Shown: piece after piece, positions 16,601 through 24,351 of the stretch | Layout: each line of letters opens with the position of its first letter | How positions within the stretch are numbered: position 1 is the stretch's first letter | Assembly: GCF_003386285.1 (NCBI RefSeq) | Contig: NZ_QPNC01000001.1 | Coordinates: forward strand, 248,001-312,000 | Direction of reading: 5' to 3' | Length of the DNA: 64,000 bases | Source of the DNA: Nocardiopsis sp. FIRDI 009 | Lineage (GTDB): Bacteria; Actinomycetota; Actinomycetes; Streptosporangiales; Streptosporangiaceae | Position numbers and translations under genes: made by a program | The notes under the pieces: model-generated | The model's database searches: none | What the model saw: only the letters and a program-made list of their open reading frames with translations | Told to the model about the DNA's origin: nothing

Positions 16601-17817
16601 GGCAGCTCCACCCCGACCTCGGTCGGCCCGCCCGCCGGACTGTCCACCCGTACCCGCCCGTCGAGCGCGGCCACCCTGTGCCGGATCCCGGACACACCGC
16701 TGCCCCGGGTCTCGTCCACACCGCCCGAACCGTCGTCGCGCACCGTGACCCGGAGCGTGTGGCCGTCACGGGTCAGGCGCACGGTGATCGACTCCGCCCC
16801 GGAGTGCCGGGCCGCGTTGGCGACCGCCTCGGTCACCACGTAGTAGGCGGCGGTCTCCACGGCGACCGGAAGCCTCCCCAGGTCGTCGGCGTCCAACCGG
16901 GTCGGTACGGTCGTGCGTGCCACGAGCGCGGCCAGCGCTCCGGCCAACCCGCGGTCGGCGAGGATGGGCGGGTAGATGCCGCGGATCACCTCGCGCAGCT
17001 CCGCCATCGCCTCCTCCGTCCCTCGGTGCGCGTCGCGCAGGAGCGTGGCGACGGCGGGGTCGGCCTCGGCCGCCTCCACGGCCTCCCGGGCGACACCGAG
17101 CTGCATCGCGATGGCGACCAGCCGCGCCTGGGTGCCGTCGTGCAGGTCCCGTTCGATCCGGCGCAGTTCGGCGCCGTGCGCGTCGACCACCCCGGCCCGG
17201 GTCCGGCTGAGTTCGTCCACCCGCGCGGCCAGGACCTCGGCCTCCGAGGGGGTCAGCAGACGCACGGACAGGCGGGCGTGCAGCCGTGCCAGAGGCGGCA
17301 GCGCCCAGCGGGCGAGCACGTAGGCGACCCCCAGGTGGATCACCACACCGGCCAGGGCCGTGCCCCACCCGTCGACCGGGAGGCCGTACAGCGTCGCCTC
17401 CCACCCCTCGGGGAAGAGCCACCACAGCAGGGACCGCGCCGCCGCCAGCGGTGAGGCGGTCGCGACCACCGCCACCAGGCCGGTCCCCAGGCCGGAGAGG
17501 GTGAACAGCGGCATCCAGGTCAGGAGCCGCCGCGTGGTCCGCGAGCGCGGCAGCGACCTGACGTCGTCCACGGGGGCGAGCGCGGCCTCCGGAACTGCCA
17601 CCCCCAGGTACGACGCCGCGTGGGCGAGGTGGGCGCGGGCCCACGCGCCCAGCACCCGGAACCACCGGGGAAGCAGGAGGAGCCCGATCCCGCCCGCGGC
17701 CACGGTCACCGCCACGGCCAGGGTGAGGGGAAGCAGCACCAGGGTGGCCATTGCCGACACGAGGGCCACCAGCAGGTACGCGTCCGATCGCCAGGCCCTC
17801 TCCCAGAGGTCCTTCAT
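16588..17817 (-). CDS. NarL-type sensor histidine kinase
   Basis: A 409-residue membrane kinase. It has two closely spaced N-terminal hydrophobic segments (about 14-48), a cytosolic stretch, then two more (about 105-170, including the WWLFPEG loop). The HisKA_3 dimerisation helix carries the phosphorylated His in IERDLHDGTQARLVAIAM at about residue 220, and the ATPase domain has EAVANAARHS, VRDDGSGG and GSGVSGIRHRV. No large extracellular sensor exists, so it probably senses membrane or cell-envelope state. The ATG at 17817 was preferred over upstream in-frame starts, which extend into non-coding sequence. It forms an operon with the response regulator downstream. Confidence 0.88.
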   Translation of the reverse strand: MKDLWERAWRSDAYLLVALVSAMATLVLLPLTLAVAVTVAAGGIGLLLLPRWFRVLGAWARAHLAHAASYLGVAVPEAALAPVDDVRSLPRSRTTRRLLTWMPLFTLSGLGTGLVAVVATASPLAAARSLLWWLFPEGWEATLYGLPVDGWGTALAGVVIHLGVAYVLARWALPPLARLHARLSVRLLTPSEAEVLAARVDELSRTRAGVVDAHGAELRRIERDLHDGTQARLVAIAMQLGVAREAVEAAEADPAVATLLRDAHRGTEEAMAELREVIRGIYPPILADRGLAGALAALVARTTVPTRLDADDLGRLPVAVETAAYYVVTEAVANAARHSGAESITVRLTRDGHTLRVTVRDDGSGGVDETRGSGVSGIRHRVAALDGRVRVDSPAGGPTEVGVELPCAS

Positions 17818-17850
17818 TCCGTGACCCTTTCTGTTCCGAACGTCCTTTTC

Positions 17851-17863
17851 ACGGACAGTCTGT
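17851..17863. promoter_or_regulatory. short dyad upstream of the histidine kinase
   Basis: ACGGACAGTCTGT has near-perfect two-fold symmetry (ACnGAC-A-GTCnGT). It lies 34 nt upstream of the kinase start on the minus strand. An autoregulatory site for the NarL-type regulator is a plausible but untested reading. Confidence 0.3.
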
Positions 17864-18019
17864 TGTATCGGGCGGGGCACGGCACTACAGCCCGCTACCC
17901 ACTTCCGGTGGAACGCCGGCCGGATCGGAAGACCCGTTGCCGCGCGGCACGGGCCTCCCCACAGCGGACCCACCCCCGAAGCGCCGGCCGAGGGCGCTTC
18001 CCGACCGGGAAGGAACGGC

Positions 18020-18781
18020 ATGTCCACCCTCCGGGCCACCGCCGAGCGGCCCACGATCCACCCGCACCCCGACGCGGCCGCGCTGGAACTCGCGCAGGTG
18101 GGTCTGTTCCGCGCGGTCGTCGCCAAGGGCAGGTACCGCACCGGGGACTGGGCCGTCTACGTTCCCGATCTCCCAGGGCATCGTGTGCGTGCCCGAACGT
18201 CTGGCGGACGTGGACCCGGCCGCCGCGCACGAGGCGGGGACCGACTCCACCGGGGAGCTCGGGGCACCAAGCGGGTGCCGGAGATCCCCGTGCACATGAG
18301 CGGCGAACTCGTGCCCGCGCCGGACCTCGTGCCCTGGATCGAGATCGGGAACGTCAAACGCCACCCCGACGTCTTCACCGGGGGAGAACCGGTCGTGGCC
18401 ACGGAGAAGATCCACGGGACGGCCTGCCTGTTCACCCCGGTCGCCGGGACCGGGGAGGAGTTCGTCTCGTCCAAGGACTCCGGATCCAGGCGGCAGGGGC
18501 TGGCGCGCACGTGGGTGGACGCCGCCGAGCTGCACGAGCTGCTGGGGTCGGTGGGCCTGCCCGCCGTGCCGCGGCAGTTCGACGGCGGGTACGACCAGGC
18601 GGCGCTCCTGGCGGAGGCGACCGGGGCCGAGACGTGGAGCGGCGGGTCGCCGCACATCCGCGAGGGGCTCGTGGTCCGGCCCGCCCGGGAGCGGTACTCA
18701 CCGGTCCTGGGCGGACGCGCCATCGCCACGTTCGTCTCCGACGACTACCTCACCCGCCGGGGAGGCACGGAGTACGAGTGA
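18020..18781 (+). pseudogene. broken RNA ligase (ATP-dependent, DraRnl-like) gene
   Basis: The N-terminus (MSTLRATAERPTIHPHPDA, then AVVAKGRYRTGDWAVYVP), the middle (IPVHMSGELVPAPDLVPW), the nucleotidyl-lysine motif EKIHGTACL and the C-terminus (HIREGLVVRPARERY, then LTRRGGTEYE) match actinobacterial RNA ligases. About 40 residues are missing after YVP. The next segment (SQGIVCVPERLADVD) is in the +1 frame before the original frame resumes at TKRVPEIP. A second gap has removed the FGEVFG-like region after SSKDSGSRRQGLA. High GC keeps the frame open, so this reads as an intact 253-residue ORF although it is a relic. RNA-repair function is presumably lost. Confidence 0.75.
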
Positions 18782-18826
18782 GCCGCCGGGGGGCGGGCAC
18801 GACGGGGCCGTGCCCGCCCCCCGGGG

Positions 18827-19924
18827 CTACAGCGGACGGCCGAGCACCTTTCCTGCGTCGGCCACGAGTCCGGTCAGGTAGTCCCCTGCGGTGCCGCCGG
18901 AGGCGAGAAGAGCGGCCTGACCGGACCACAGGTTGAGCAGCCCGGGCCGCCCCGCCTCCGCGGCCCGGGCCCGGATCGGCAGCATGAGGTTGTTCTGCGC
19001 CGGATAGGGCGGGACCCGGTCCTCGGCGTCGGCCATCGCGCGTACCAGGTCGTTGGCGATCCCCCTGGCCGGGCGCCCGGAGAAGAGCCGGGTGAGCACG
19101 GTGGACTCCGCCTGTTCGGAGGCCAGCGCGGTCCGGTGCACCGGGCTCGCGCCCGACTCCTCGGTCCGCAGGAAGCCGGTCCCCACCTGGACGCCGTCGG
19201 CGCCCAGGGTGAGGGCGGCCGCGACACCGCGGCCGTCGGCGATCCCGCCCGCGGCGACCACCGGAACGGAAACGGCGTCGCTCACCTGGGGGACCAGGGA
19301 GAACGTGCCGACGAGCGATTCGCGCACCGGGGCCAGGAAGGAGCCGCGGTGCCCGCCCGCGTCGCTTCCGGAGGCCACGACCACGTCGCATCCGGCCTCC
19401 TGGAGCGCGCGGGCCTCGGCGACCGTGGTGGCCGTGCCGATGAGCGGCGCCCCGATCCGCCGGGCGCCCTCGACCAACCGCTGGGGCGGCGGGCCCATCA
19501 CGACGCTGATCACCGGGGGACGGGCAGCCAGGACCGCGTCCACCTGGGCCTCGAAGTCCATCCGGGCGTTGACCTCGTCCAGGTCGGGAGGTGTGAGCCC
19601 GAACCCGGCGTAGTGGACGGCGAGTCGGTCGGTGTGCGCGGCCAGCGCCGCCGCGTCGGGAACGGGGCGTTCCTCCTCGGCCCGCGGAATCCACAGGTTG
19701 ACGGCGAACGGCGCCGAGGTGGCCGCCCGGATCCGGTCCACCAGGGGGCCGATCCGCTCGGGGGCGGTGGTGTGCGCGCCGTACGATCCCAGGCCGCCGG
19801 CCGCGGAGACCGCCGCGGTGAGTTCGACCGTCGACAGTCCGCCGCCGAACGGGCCCTGGATGACGGGGTGGCGGATCCCGAGAACGTCCGTGAGTCCGGC
19901 GCCGGGCCGCCGGTCGGGGCTCAC
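18827..19924 (-). CDS. nitronate monooxygenase-family flavoenzyme
   Basis: A 365-residue FMN-dependent TIM-barrel enzyme of the nitronate monooxygenase/FabK-like family. Signatures are RHPVIQGPFGGG at the N-terminus, GTATTVAEARALQEAGCD, VASGSDAGGHRG (the catalytic-loop His region) and VPVVAAGGIADGRGVAAAL with GADGVQVGTGFL for phosphate binding. The family oxidises alkyl nitronates such as propionate-3-nitronate, a detoxification role. The GTG start overlaps the TGA of the upstream flavoprotein gene in GTGA (19921-19924), so the two are translationally coupled under the TetR-regulated promoter at 20571-20600. Confidence 0.87.
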   Translation of the reverse strand: MSPDRRPGAGLTDVLGIRHPVIQGPFGGGLSTVELTAAVSAAGGLGSYGAHTTAPERIGPLVDRIRAATSAPFAVNLWIPRAEEERPVPDAAALAAHTDRLAVHYAGFGLTPPDLDEVNARMDFEAQVDAVLAARPPVISVVMGPPPQRLVEGARRIGAPLIGTATTVAEARALQEAGCDVVVASGSDAGGHRGSFLAPVRESLVGTFSLVPQVSDAVSVPVVAAGGIADGRGVAAALTLGADGVQVGTGFLRTEESGASPVHRTALASEQAESTVLTRLFSGRPARGIANDLVRAMADAEDRVPPYPAQNNLMLPIRARAAEAGRPGLLNLWSGQAALLASGGTAGDYLTGLVADAGKVLGRPL

Positions 19925-20520
19925 GCCGCCACCGCCGCACGCCCGCGCTCGAATCGGAGGGCGACTCCGGCGACGTGGGCGCCGAGGTGTTCGACCGTAC
20001 GCAGGTCGCCGTCCCGGGGCGCCTGATCGGGGCCCAGGTCGGAGGGGGACTGGGCCATCGCGCCGGTGAAGCCGGCGAGCCGGTTGAGGTCGTCGCGGTC
20101 GCCCTGACTGGAGTACTCGCCGCCCGGGGCCAGACCGAGCGGGACCCAGATCATCCCGTGTTGGGCGGCGAACACCGCGAGGGCGCTGAGCGTGGTGTCC
20201 TTGTTGCCGTTGATCCCGGCGGAGTTGGTGAACCCGGCGGCGAGCTTGCCCTGCCAGCGGCGCTCCTGCCAGATGGGTGCGGTGGCCTCGGCGAACGTCT
20301 GGAAGACGGCGGAGCTGCCGCCCATGTAGGTGGGGGTGCCGAACACGATCGCGTCGGCGGTGTCGAGGGCGGACCACAGGGCCTCGTCGGGGGCGGTGAC
20401 GTCGTGCAGTGAGGAACGGGCGCCGCTCGTGCTCGCGGCTCCCCGGGCGACCGCCTCGGCCTGGCGGGCGGTGTGGCCGTAGCCGCTGTGGAAGGCGACG
20501 GCGACTCGCACATCGTGCAT
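19921..20520 (-). CDS. WrbA-like flavodoxin/NAD(P)H quinone oxidoreductase
   Basis: A 199-residue flavodoxin-fold protein. VAVAFHSGYGHTARQAEAVARGA binds FMN phosphate; GTPTYMGGSSAVFQTF and AAGFTNSAGINGNKDTTL follow the WrbA/flavodoxin-2 pattern. Such proteins reduce quinones or supply electrons for detoxification. It is the first gene of a two-gene operon with the nitronate monooxygenase, divergent from a TetR gene. The ATG at 20520 has a GGGAGAGAG ribosome site; an upstream in-frame ATG at 20589 would lie inside the operator and is rejected. Confidence 0.87.
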   Translation of the reverse strand: MHDVRVAVAFHSGYGHTARQAEAVARGAASTSGARSSLHDVTAPDEALWSALDTADAIVFGTPTYMGGSSAVFQTFAEATAPIWQERRWQGKLAAGFTNSAGINGNKDTTLSALAVFAAQHGMIWVPLGLAPGGEYSSQGDRDDLNRLAGFTGAMAQSPSDLGPDQAPRDGDLRTVEHLGAHVAGVALRFERGRAAVAA

Positions 20521-20570
20521 GGGGGACTCTCTCCCTTGGTCGGGTGGGCTCGGTGGCCCGCGGTGGGACA

Positions 20571-20600
20571 AATATAGACGACCGGTCAACTATTTAGCAA
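20571..20600 (-). promoter_or_regulatory. promoter and operator O1 of the flavoprotein/NMO operon
   Basis: On the minus strand TTGCTA (20600-20595) and TATATT (20576-20571) are 18 nt apart, forming a plausible promoter. Between them lies CCGGTCAACTAT (plus strand 20582-20593), which recurs in inverted orientation near the TetR gene. A repressor bound here would block RNA polymerase. Confidence 0.5.
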
Positions 20601-20628
20601 TGCGTGAGTGGCGCGCGACCTCGTCCGG

Positions 20629-20648
20629 ATAGTTGACCGGACGTATAT
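20629..20648 (+). promoter_or_regulatory. operator O2 upstream of the TetR gene
   Basis: ATAGTTGACCGG followed by ACGTATAT is the reverse complement of the O1 core (12 identical bases, plus flanking ATATA). It ends 9 nt before the TetR start codon. The paired sites suggest autoregulation and divergent control by the adjacent TetR protein. Confidence 0.5.
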
Positions 20649-20657
20649 CCTCATCCC

Positions 20658-21254
20658 ATGGGACGGACGAGCGACGCGAGGGAACGCATCCTGGACTCCT
20701 CGCGCAGACTCATGCGCACCCGCGGCTACACGGCCCTCGGTGTCGCGGAGATCTGCGCCGACGCCGGGGTGAAGAAGGGCAGCTTCTACCACTTCTTCGA
20801 CTCCAAGCAGGCCCTGACCGTGGAGGCGGTCGACGAGCACTGGGCCGAGGAGCGCCGCGCTCTGGAGGCGGTCCTGTCCGACTCGGCCGACCCGGTCGAG
20901 CGCCTCAGCGCCCTGGTCGAGTGCCTGATCGGCGTCCAGCGCACCGATCACAGCGAGTCGGGCGCGATTCACGGGTGCCTCTACGGCAACCTCGCCCTGG
21001 AGCTGAGCGGACAGGAGCCGCGGGTGCGTCGGCGCCTGGCCGAGGTGTTCGACGACCAGGTCGGCATGGTCGCCCGCCTGGTCGGCGAGGCGCAGGAGGC
21101 GGGCCTGATCGGACGGGAGACCGGGGCCGAGGCGCTGGCCAGATCGATGGTCGCGCAGATCGAGGGTGCGGTGCTGCTGGCCCGGGTGCGCAACGACCCG
21201 TCCCCGCTGGACGAGGTCTGGCCGAGCGCGCGACGGCTCCTGGGCCTGACCTGA
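20658..21254 (+). CDS. TetR-family regulator of the flavoprotein/NMO operon
   Basis: A 198-residue repressor-type protein. The HTH covers about residues 8-54 (RILDSSRRLMRTRGYTALGV, then KKGSFYHFFDSKQAL), the subtype whose members often respond to electrophiles or small carbonyl/nitro compounds. The C-terminal helical domain contains a Cys in HGCLYGNLAL. It is divergent from the flavoprotein operon with two copies of a shared motif in the 137-bp gap. Regulation by a nitro compound or quinone is inferred from the neighbours only. Confidence 0.88.
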   Translation: MGRTSDARERILDSSRRLMRTRGYTALGVAEICADAGVKKGSFYHFFDSKQALTVEAVDEHWAEERRALEAVLSDSADPVERLSALVECLIGVQRTDHSESGAIHGCLYGNLALELSGQEPRVRRRLAEVFDDQVGMVARLVGEAQEAGLIGRETGAEALARSMVAQIEGAVLLARVRNDPSPLDEVWPSARRLLGLT

Positions 21255-21402
21255 TCCCTCGGGACGTCATCGGGCTCCACCGCCCCGCCGCCGGGAGTCC
21301 GACCCCGAAAACGCCGGACACACCAGGACGAACCGGAACCGACACATTTTTCCCTCGTTTCGATACCACACGCGCCGGTGCCCTTCGACACATCGATTTT
21401 CC

Positions 21403-21431
21403 GAGACAGGGAGATCATCGTGTGCTAGGTT
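21403..21431 (+). promoter_or_regulatory. candidate cspA promoter and start of a long leader
   Basis: GAGACA (21403-21408) and TAGGTT (21426-21431) are 17 nt apart and match a -35/-10 pair. Transcription from here gives a leader of about 105 nt before the cold-shock gene at 21544, as is common for csp mRNAs. Confidence 0.4.
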
Positions 21432-21543
21432 CTAGGGAGTTGCAGTAGTGAGCCCGATGGATCCACATCTCGTCGGGAGATCACCGCGGTGACAGGAAAA
21501 TCGTCATCTGCGGTTTTCTTCATTTTCGACGAGAGGTGCCAAC

Positions 21544-21747
21544 ATGGCGACCGGTACTGTCAAGTGGTTCAACAGCGACAAGGGCTTCGGCTTCATCCAG
21601 CAGGACGGCGGCGGCCCCGACGCCTTCGCCCACTACTCGAGCATCCAGGCCACGGGCTACCGTGAGCTGGCCGAGGGCCAGGCTGTGCAGTTCGACGCCG
21701 TCGCCGGGACCAAGGGTCCCCAGGCCGAGAACATCACCCTGATCTAG
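21544..21747 (+). CDS. cspA: cold-shock protein (CspA family)
   Basis: A 67-residue single-domain RNA/DNA chaperone. RNP1 is KGFGFIQ, and the RNP2 region is DAFAHYSSI instead of the usual VFVHFSAI, so two aromatic contacts differ slightly. It binds single-stranded nucleic acids and melts mRNA structure at low temperature. The ATG follows GAGAGGTG by 6 nt after a leader of about 105 nt that may hold a thermosensor. A strong intrinsic terminator follows. It sits next to a DEAD-box helicase gene, a functional pairing for cold adaptation. Confidence 0.95.
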   Translation: MATGTVKWFNSDKGFGFIQQDGGGPDAFAHYSSIQATGYRELAEGQAVQFDAVAGTKGPQAENITLI

Positions 21748-21765
21748 GGGAGTCGACACTCCTCC

Positions 21766-21815
21766 AGCGGTGGGGTCCGCCCTACGGGCGCCGGACCCCA
21801 CCGCTTTTCTTTTTC
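21766..21815 (+). terminator. intrinsic terminator of cspA
   Basis: A perfect 14-bp stem (21766-21779 with 21792-21805, AGCGGTGGGGTCCG arm) is followed by TTTTCTTTTT. This is the clearest classical terminator in the window. Confidence 0.93.
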
Positions 21816-21979
21816 CGCCGGATTTTCCGCCGTCGCTCCGCGACCGCACCGGCCACCCCGCGCCCCGGAATTCTCCGGGCGGGCGCGGGTATCATTTTCA
21901 TTCATCCGGCGTCCCCGGTTTCCCCCTGCGAGGCCGAGAGGCCTCCCGCCCGGCGAACGCCGTCGGCGAAAGGCCACAC

Positions 21980-23395
21980 ATGAGTCATCCGTACCGCACC
22001 GGCACGAGCCGCAGCCGCCCCACCCGGGGATACGGCCGACAGCGGCCGCACGGCGGTCAACGCCCTCACACCAACGGTCGCGCGCGCACCGGCGCCGGCC
22101 CCTCCGGGGAGTTCGCGCTCCCCGTCACCGTCACCCCCGCGCTGCCGCCGGCGGAGTCCTTCGAGGCGTTGGACATGCCCGCACCGTTGAAGCGGACCCT
22201 GGCCCGACAGGGCCTGACCACCCCCTCCGAGATCCAGGCGGCGACCCTGCCGAACTCCCTGGCCGGACGCGACGTGTTGGGTCGCAGCCGGACCGGGTCG
22301 GGCAAGACCCTGGCCTTCGGGCTGGCCCTGCTCGCCCGGCTCGACGGGCGCACCGCCGAGCCGCGGCGGCCCCTGGCCGTCGTGCTCGCCCCCACCCGTG
22401 AGCTGGCCCAGCAGGTCACCGACTCCCTGGAGCCCTACGCGCGTTCGGTGGGGGTGCGCACCACCACCGTCGTGGGCGGTATGCCGATCCACCGCCAGGC
22501 CGGTGCCCTGCGTCGGGGCGTCCACCTGGTCGTGGCCACCCCGGGACGGCTGCGCGACCTGATGGAACGCGGCGACTGCGTCCTGGACCGCGTGGAGTCC
22601 GCCGTCCTGGACGAGGCCGACCAGATGACCGACATGGGCTTCATGCCGCAGGTCACCGCGATTCTCCAACAGGTCCCGGAGGACGGGCGGCGCATGCTGT
22701 TCTCGGCCACCTTGGACCGCAACGTGGACACCCTGGTCCGCCGTTTCCTCAACGACCCGGTGGTCCACTCGGTCGACCTGTCCGAGGGCGCCGTCTCCAC
22801 CATGGAACACCACGTCATGCACGTGTCGTCCGCGAACAAGCGGGACGTCGCGACCCGGATCGCGGCCCGGGAGGGCCGCGTGATCATGTTCCTCGACACC
22901 AAGCGCGCGGTGGACCGGATGGCCGAGCACCTGCTCGCCAACGGGGTCCTCGCGGCTCCCCTGCACGGCGGCCGCAGCCAGCCGCAGCGGACCCGCACCC
23001 TCGACCAGTTCAAGAGGGGCGACGTCACGGCGCTGATCGCGACCAACGTGGCGGCGCGCGGCATCCACGTGGACGGACTGGACCTGGTGGTCAACATCGA
23101 CCCGCCCACCGACCACAAGGACTACCTGCACCGGGGAGGGCGCACCGCCCGGGCCGGGGAGTCCGGCAACGTGGTCACGCTCGTACTGCCCAGGCAGCGG
23201 CGCGACATGACCCGGCTGATGGGCCTGGCCCGGATCGAGCCGCGCACCCTGGAGGCGGCCGTCGGGGACCCCGGGGCGGTCGAGGTGACCGGGGCGCGCG
23301 AGCCCTCGGGCGAACCGGTCACCGTGCGGTCCTCCGCTCCCCGGGAGCGGGCCCGCGGTCGGGCCCCGCGTGGGCGCCGCCGCCCGCGCCGCTGA
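21980..23395 (+). CDS. DEAD-box RNA helicase
   Basis: A 471-residue ATP-dependent RNA helicase. Motifs in order are: Q motif (SFEALDMPAPLKRTL...PSEIQ), I (SRTGSGKT, about residue 112), Ia (PTRELAQQ), II (DEAD), III (SAT), IV-V (MFLDTKRAVDRM; ATNVAARGIHVDGLD) and VI (HRGGRTARAG). An Arg/Gly-rich N-terminal tail (1-50) and Arg-rich C-terminal tail probably bind RNA. It probably unwinds structured RNA in the cold or during ribosome assembly, given the upstream cspA. The ATG at 21980 has AAAGG 8 nt upstream. A TATCAT box at 21890-21895 could be its own promoter. Confidence 0.92.
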   Translation: MSHPYRTGTSRSRPTRGYGRQRPHGGQRPHTNGRARTGAGPSGEFALPVTVTPALPPAESFEALDMPAPLKRTLARQGLTTPSEIQAATLPNSLAGRDVLGRSRTGSGKTLAFGLALLARLDGRTAEPRRPLAVVLAPTRELAQQVTDSLEPYARSVGVRTTTVVGGMPIHRQAGALRRGVHLVVATPGRLRDLMERGDCVLDRVESAVLDEADQMTDMGFMPQVTAILQQVPEDGRRMLFSATLDRNVDTLVRRFLNDPVVHSVDLSEGAVSTMEHHVMHVSSANKRDVATRIAAREGRVIMFLDTKRAVDRMAEHLLANGVLAAPLHGGRSQPQRTRTLDQFKRGDVTALIATNVAARGIHVDGLDLVVNIDPPTDHKDYLHRGGRTARAGESGNVVTLVLPRQRRDMTRLMGLARIEPRTLEAAVGDPGAVEVTGAREPSGEPVTVRSSAPRERARGRAPRGRRRPRR

Positions 23396-23408
23396 TCCGG
23401 AACACATC

Positions 23409-23443
23409 GGCCGGGCGCCCCGAGAGTCTCGGAGCGCCCGGCC
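23409..23443 (+). terminator. hairpin terminator after the DEAD-box helicase
   Basis: GGCCGGGCGC (23409-23418) pairs with GCGCCCGGCC (23434-23443), and CCGAGA pairs with a matching inner arm. There is no T-tract, typical of actinobacterial I-shaped terminators. Confidence 0.6.
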
Positions 23444-23522
23444 CCCGTCCTGCTTCGGCGCCCCGTCCACGGGCCCGGACACGGAGGCTCGGGAAACCCG
23501 GTGTCAGGTGACCGGACACGAA

Positions 23523-23552
23523 GAACGCCGACCGTGATCACGGTCGGCGTTC
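23523..23552. repeat. 30-bp perfect palindrome
   Basis: The 15-nt arm starting GAACGCCGACC is followed directly by its exact complement, with TGATCA at the centre. As RNA it is a long hairpin and could end transcription arriving from either side at the edge of the mobile-element scar. As DNA it could be a binding site. Confidence 0.7.
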
Positions 23553-23703
23553 GTGCTGTTCAGCGGTTGGTCTCCACTGGTCAGCCAGAGGTGCCCCCTG
23601 CGGGGCACGCGGCAGACGGAAACGCGCGGCTGGGCACCGAGAAGACCGTGGAGCCACCCGAGTACGGACGCGGAGTGCGTGTCGCGGAGAAGGACGCTGG
23701 GGA

Positions 23704-23988
23704 GTGGTGACCGCCCGATGGTCGCGCCGGACCACCGTCGCCGCTGTGCTGCTGCTGGCCGTGATCGCCGCCGTGGTGTCGTACTCGCACATGTTCGAGG
23801 TGGCGCTGCGCCACGGCGGACCCGTCTGGCACGCGTCCCCGTTCCCGCTGATCGTGGCGTATGAGCTGTTGATGCGGGAGTTTCGGGCGACGGGAGCGTA
23901 CGAGGTGCGTTCGCAGCCGATTGGTCCGTCGCCGACGGGGAGCAGACCGCGGTGGGCTTTGGCCGTAAGGAGCGTTGGGGGCGGTTGA
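23704..23988 (+). pseudogene. internally deleted DUF2637 (Spd-like) gene from an integrative element
   Basis: The N-terminal part (RWSRRTTVAAVLLLAVIAAV, then SYSHMFEVALRHGGPVWHAS) matches DUF2637 membrane proteins of actinomycete conjugative elements. After FPL the frame jumps straight to IVAYELLMREFRATG, which looks like the end of the family's last helix, so the middle helices appear deleted in frame. The remainder to 23988 shows no similarity that I recognise. The start is a GTG-GTG pair at 23704/23707. Upstream, residues ending VAEKDAGEW (stop at 23708-23710) may be the tail of another lost element gene. Confidence 0.6.
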
Positions 23989-24351
23989 TCGAGCAGCGGG
24001 GGCAACGGGATGGTTCGAGTCGTCGGCTTCGGTGGCTCGTGTCGTGTCGAGGTAGCCGTGGCCTTGGGGTGACCTGTGTTGCCGGGTATTCGTGCGGTTC
24101 GGAGGGTTTCGTTGGGGATCTTCACGGTGGTTGGGAGAGGTGTGTGCCCCGGAGATCCCTTGGCCCGCCTGATGGGGTGGCTTTCTTCCCGTGGCGGTCC
24201 CTTGGGTGTCATGAAAGGGTGTTGGGGGTGTCCTACTGGCAGGTGTTCGAGTTCGTGTTGTGCGAGGGCGGAACCGAGTAGTGCATGGTCCTGTCGCCGT
24301 TATCTGATGTTGCGGGAAGATAACGCTTGGCGTTGTTGCAGGTCATTTGCT
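23989..24351 (+). other. G/T-skewed region containing the CRISPR leader
   Basis: About 360 bp with no convincing gene, markedly richer in G and T on the plus strand (e.g. TTGGGGATC, GGTGTTGGGGGTGTC) than anything nearby. The last 50 bp (24303-24351: AAGATAACGCTTGG, then TTGCAGGTCATTTG) are AT-richer and abut the first repeat, so they are the probable leader and promoter of the array. Confidence 0.55.
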
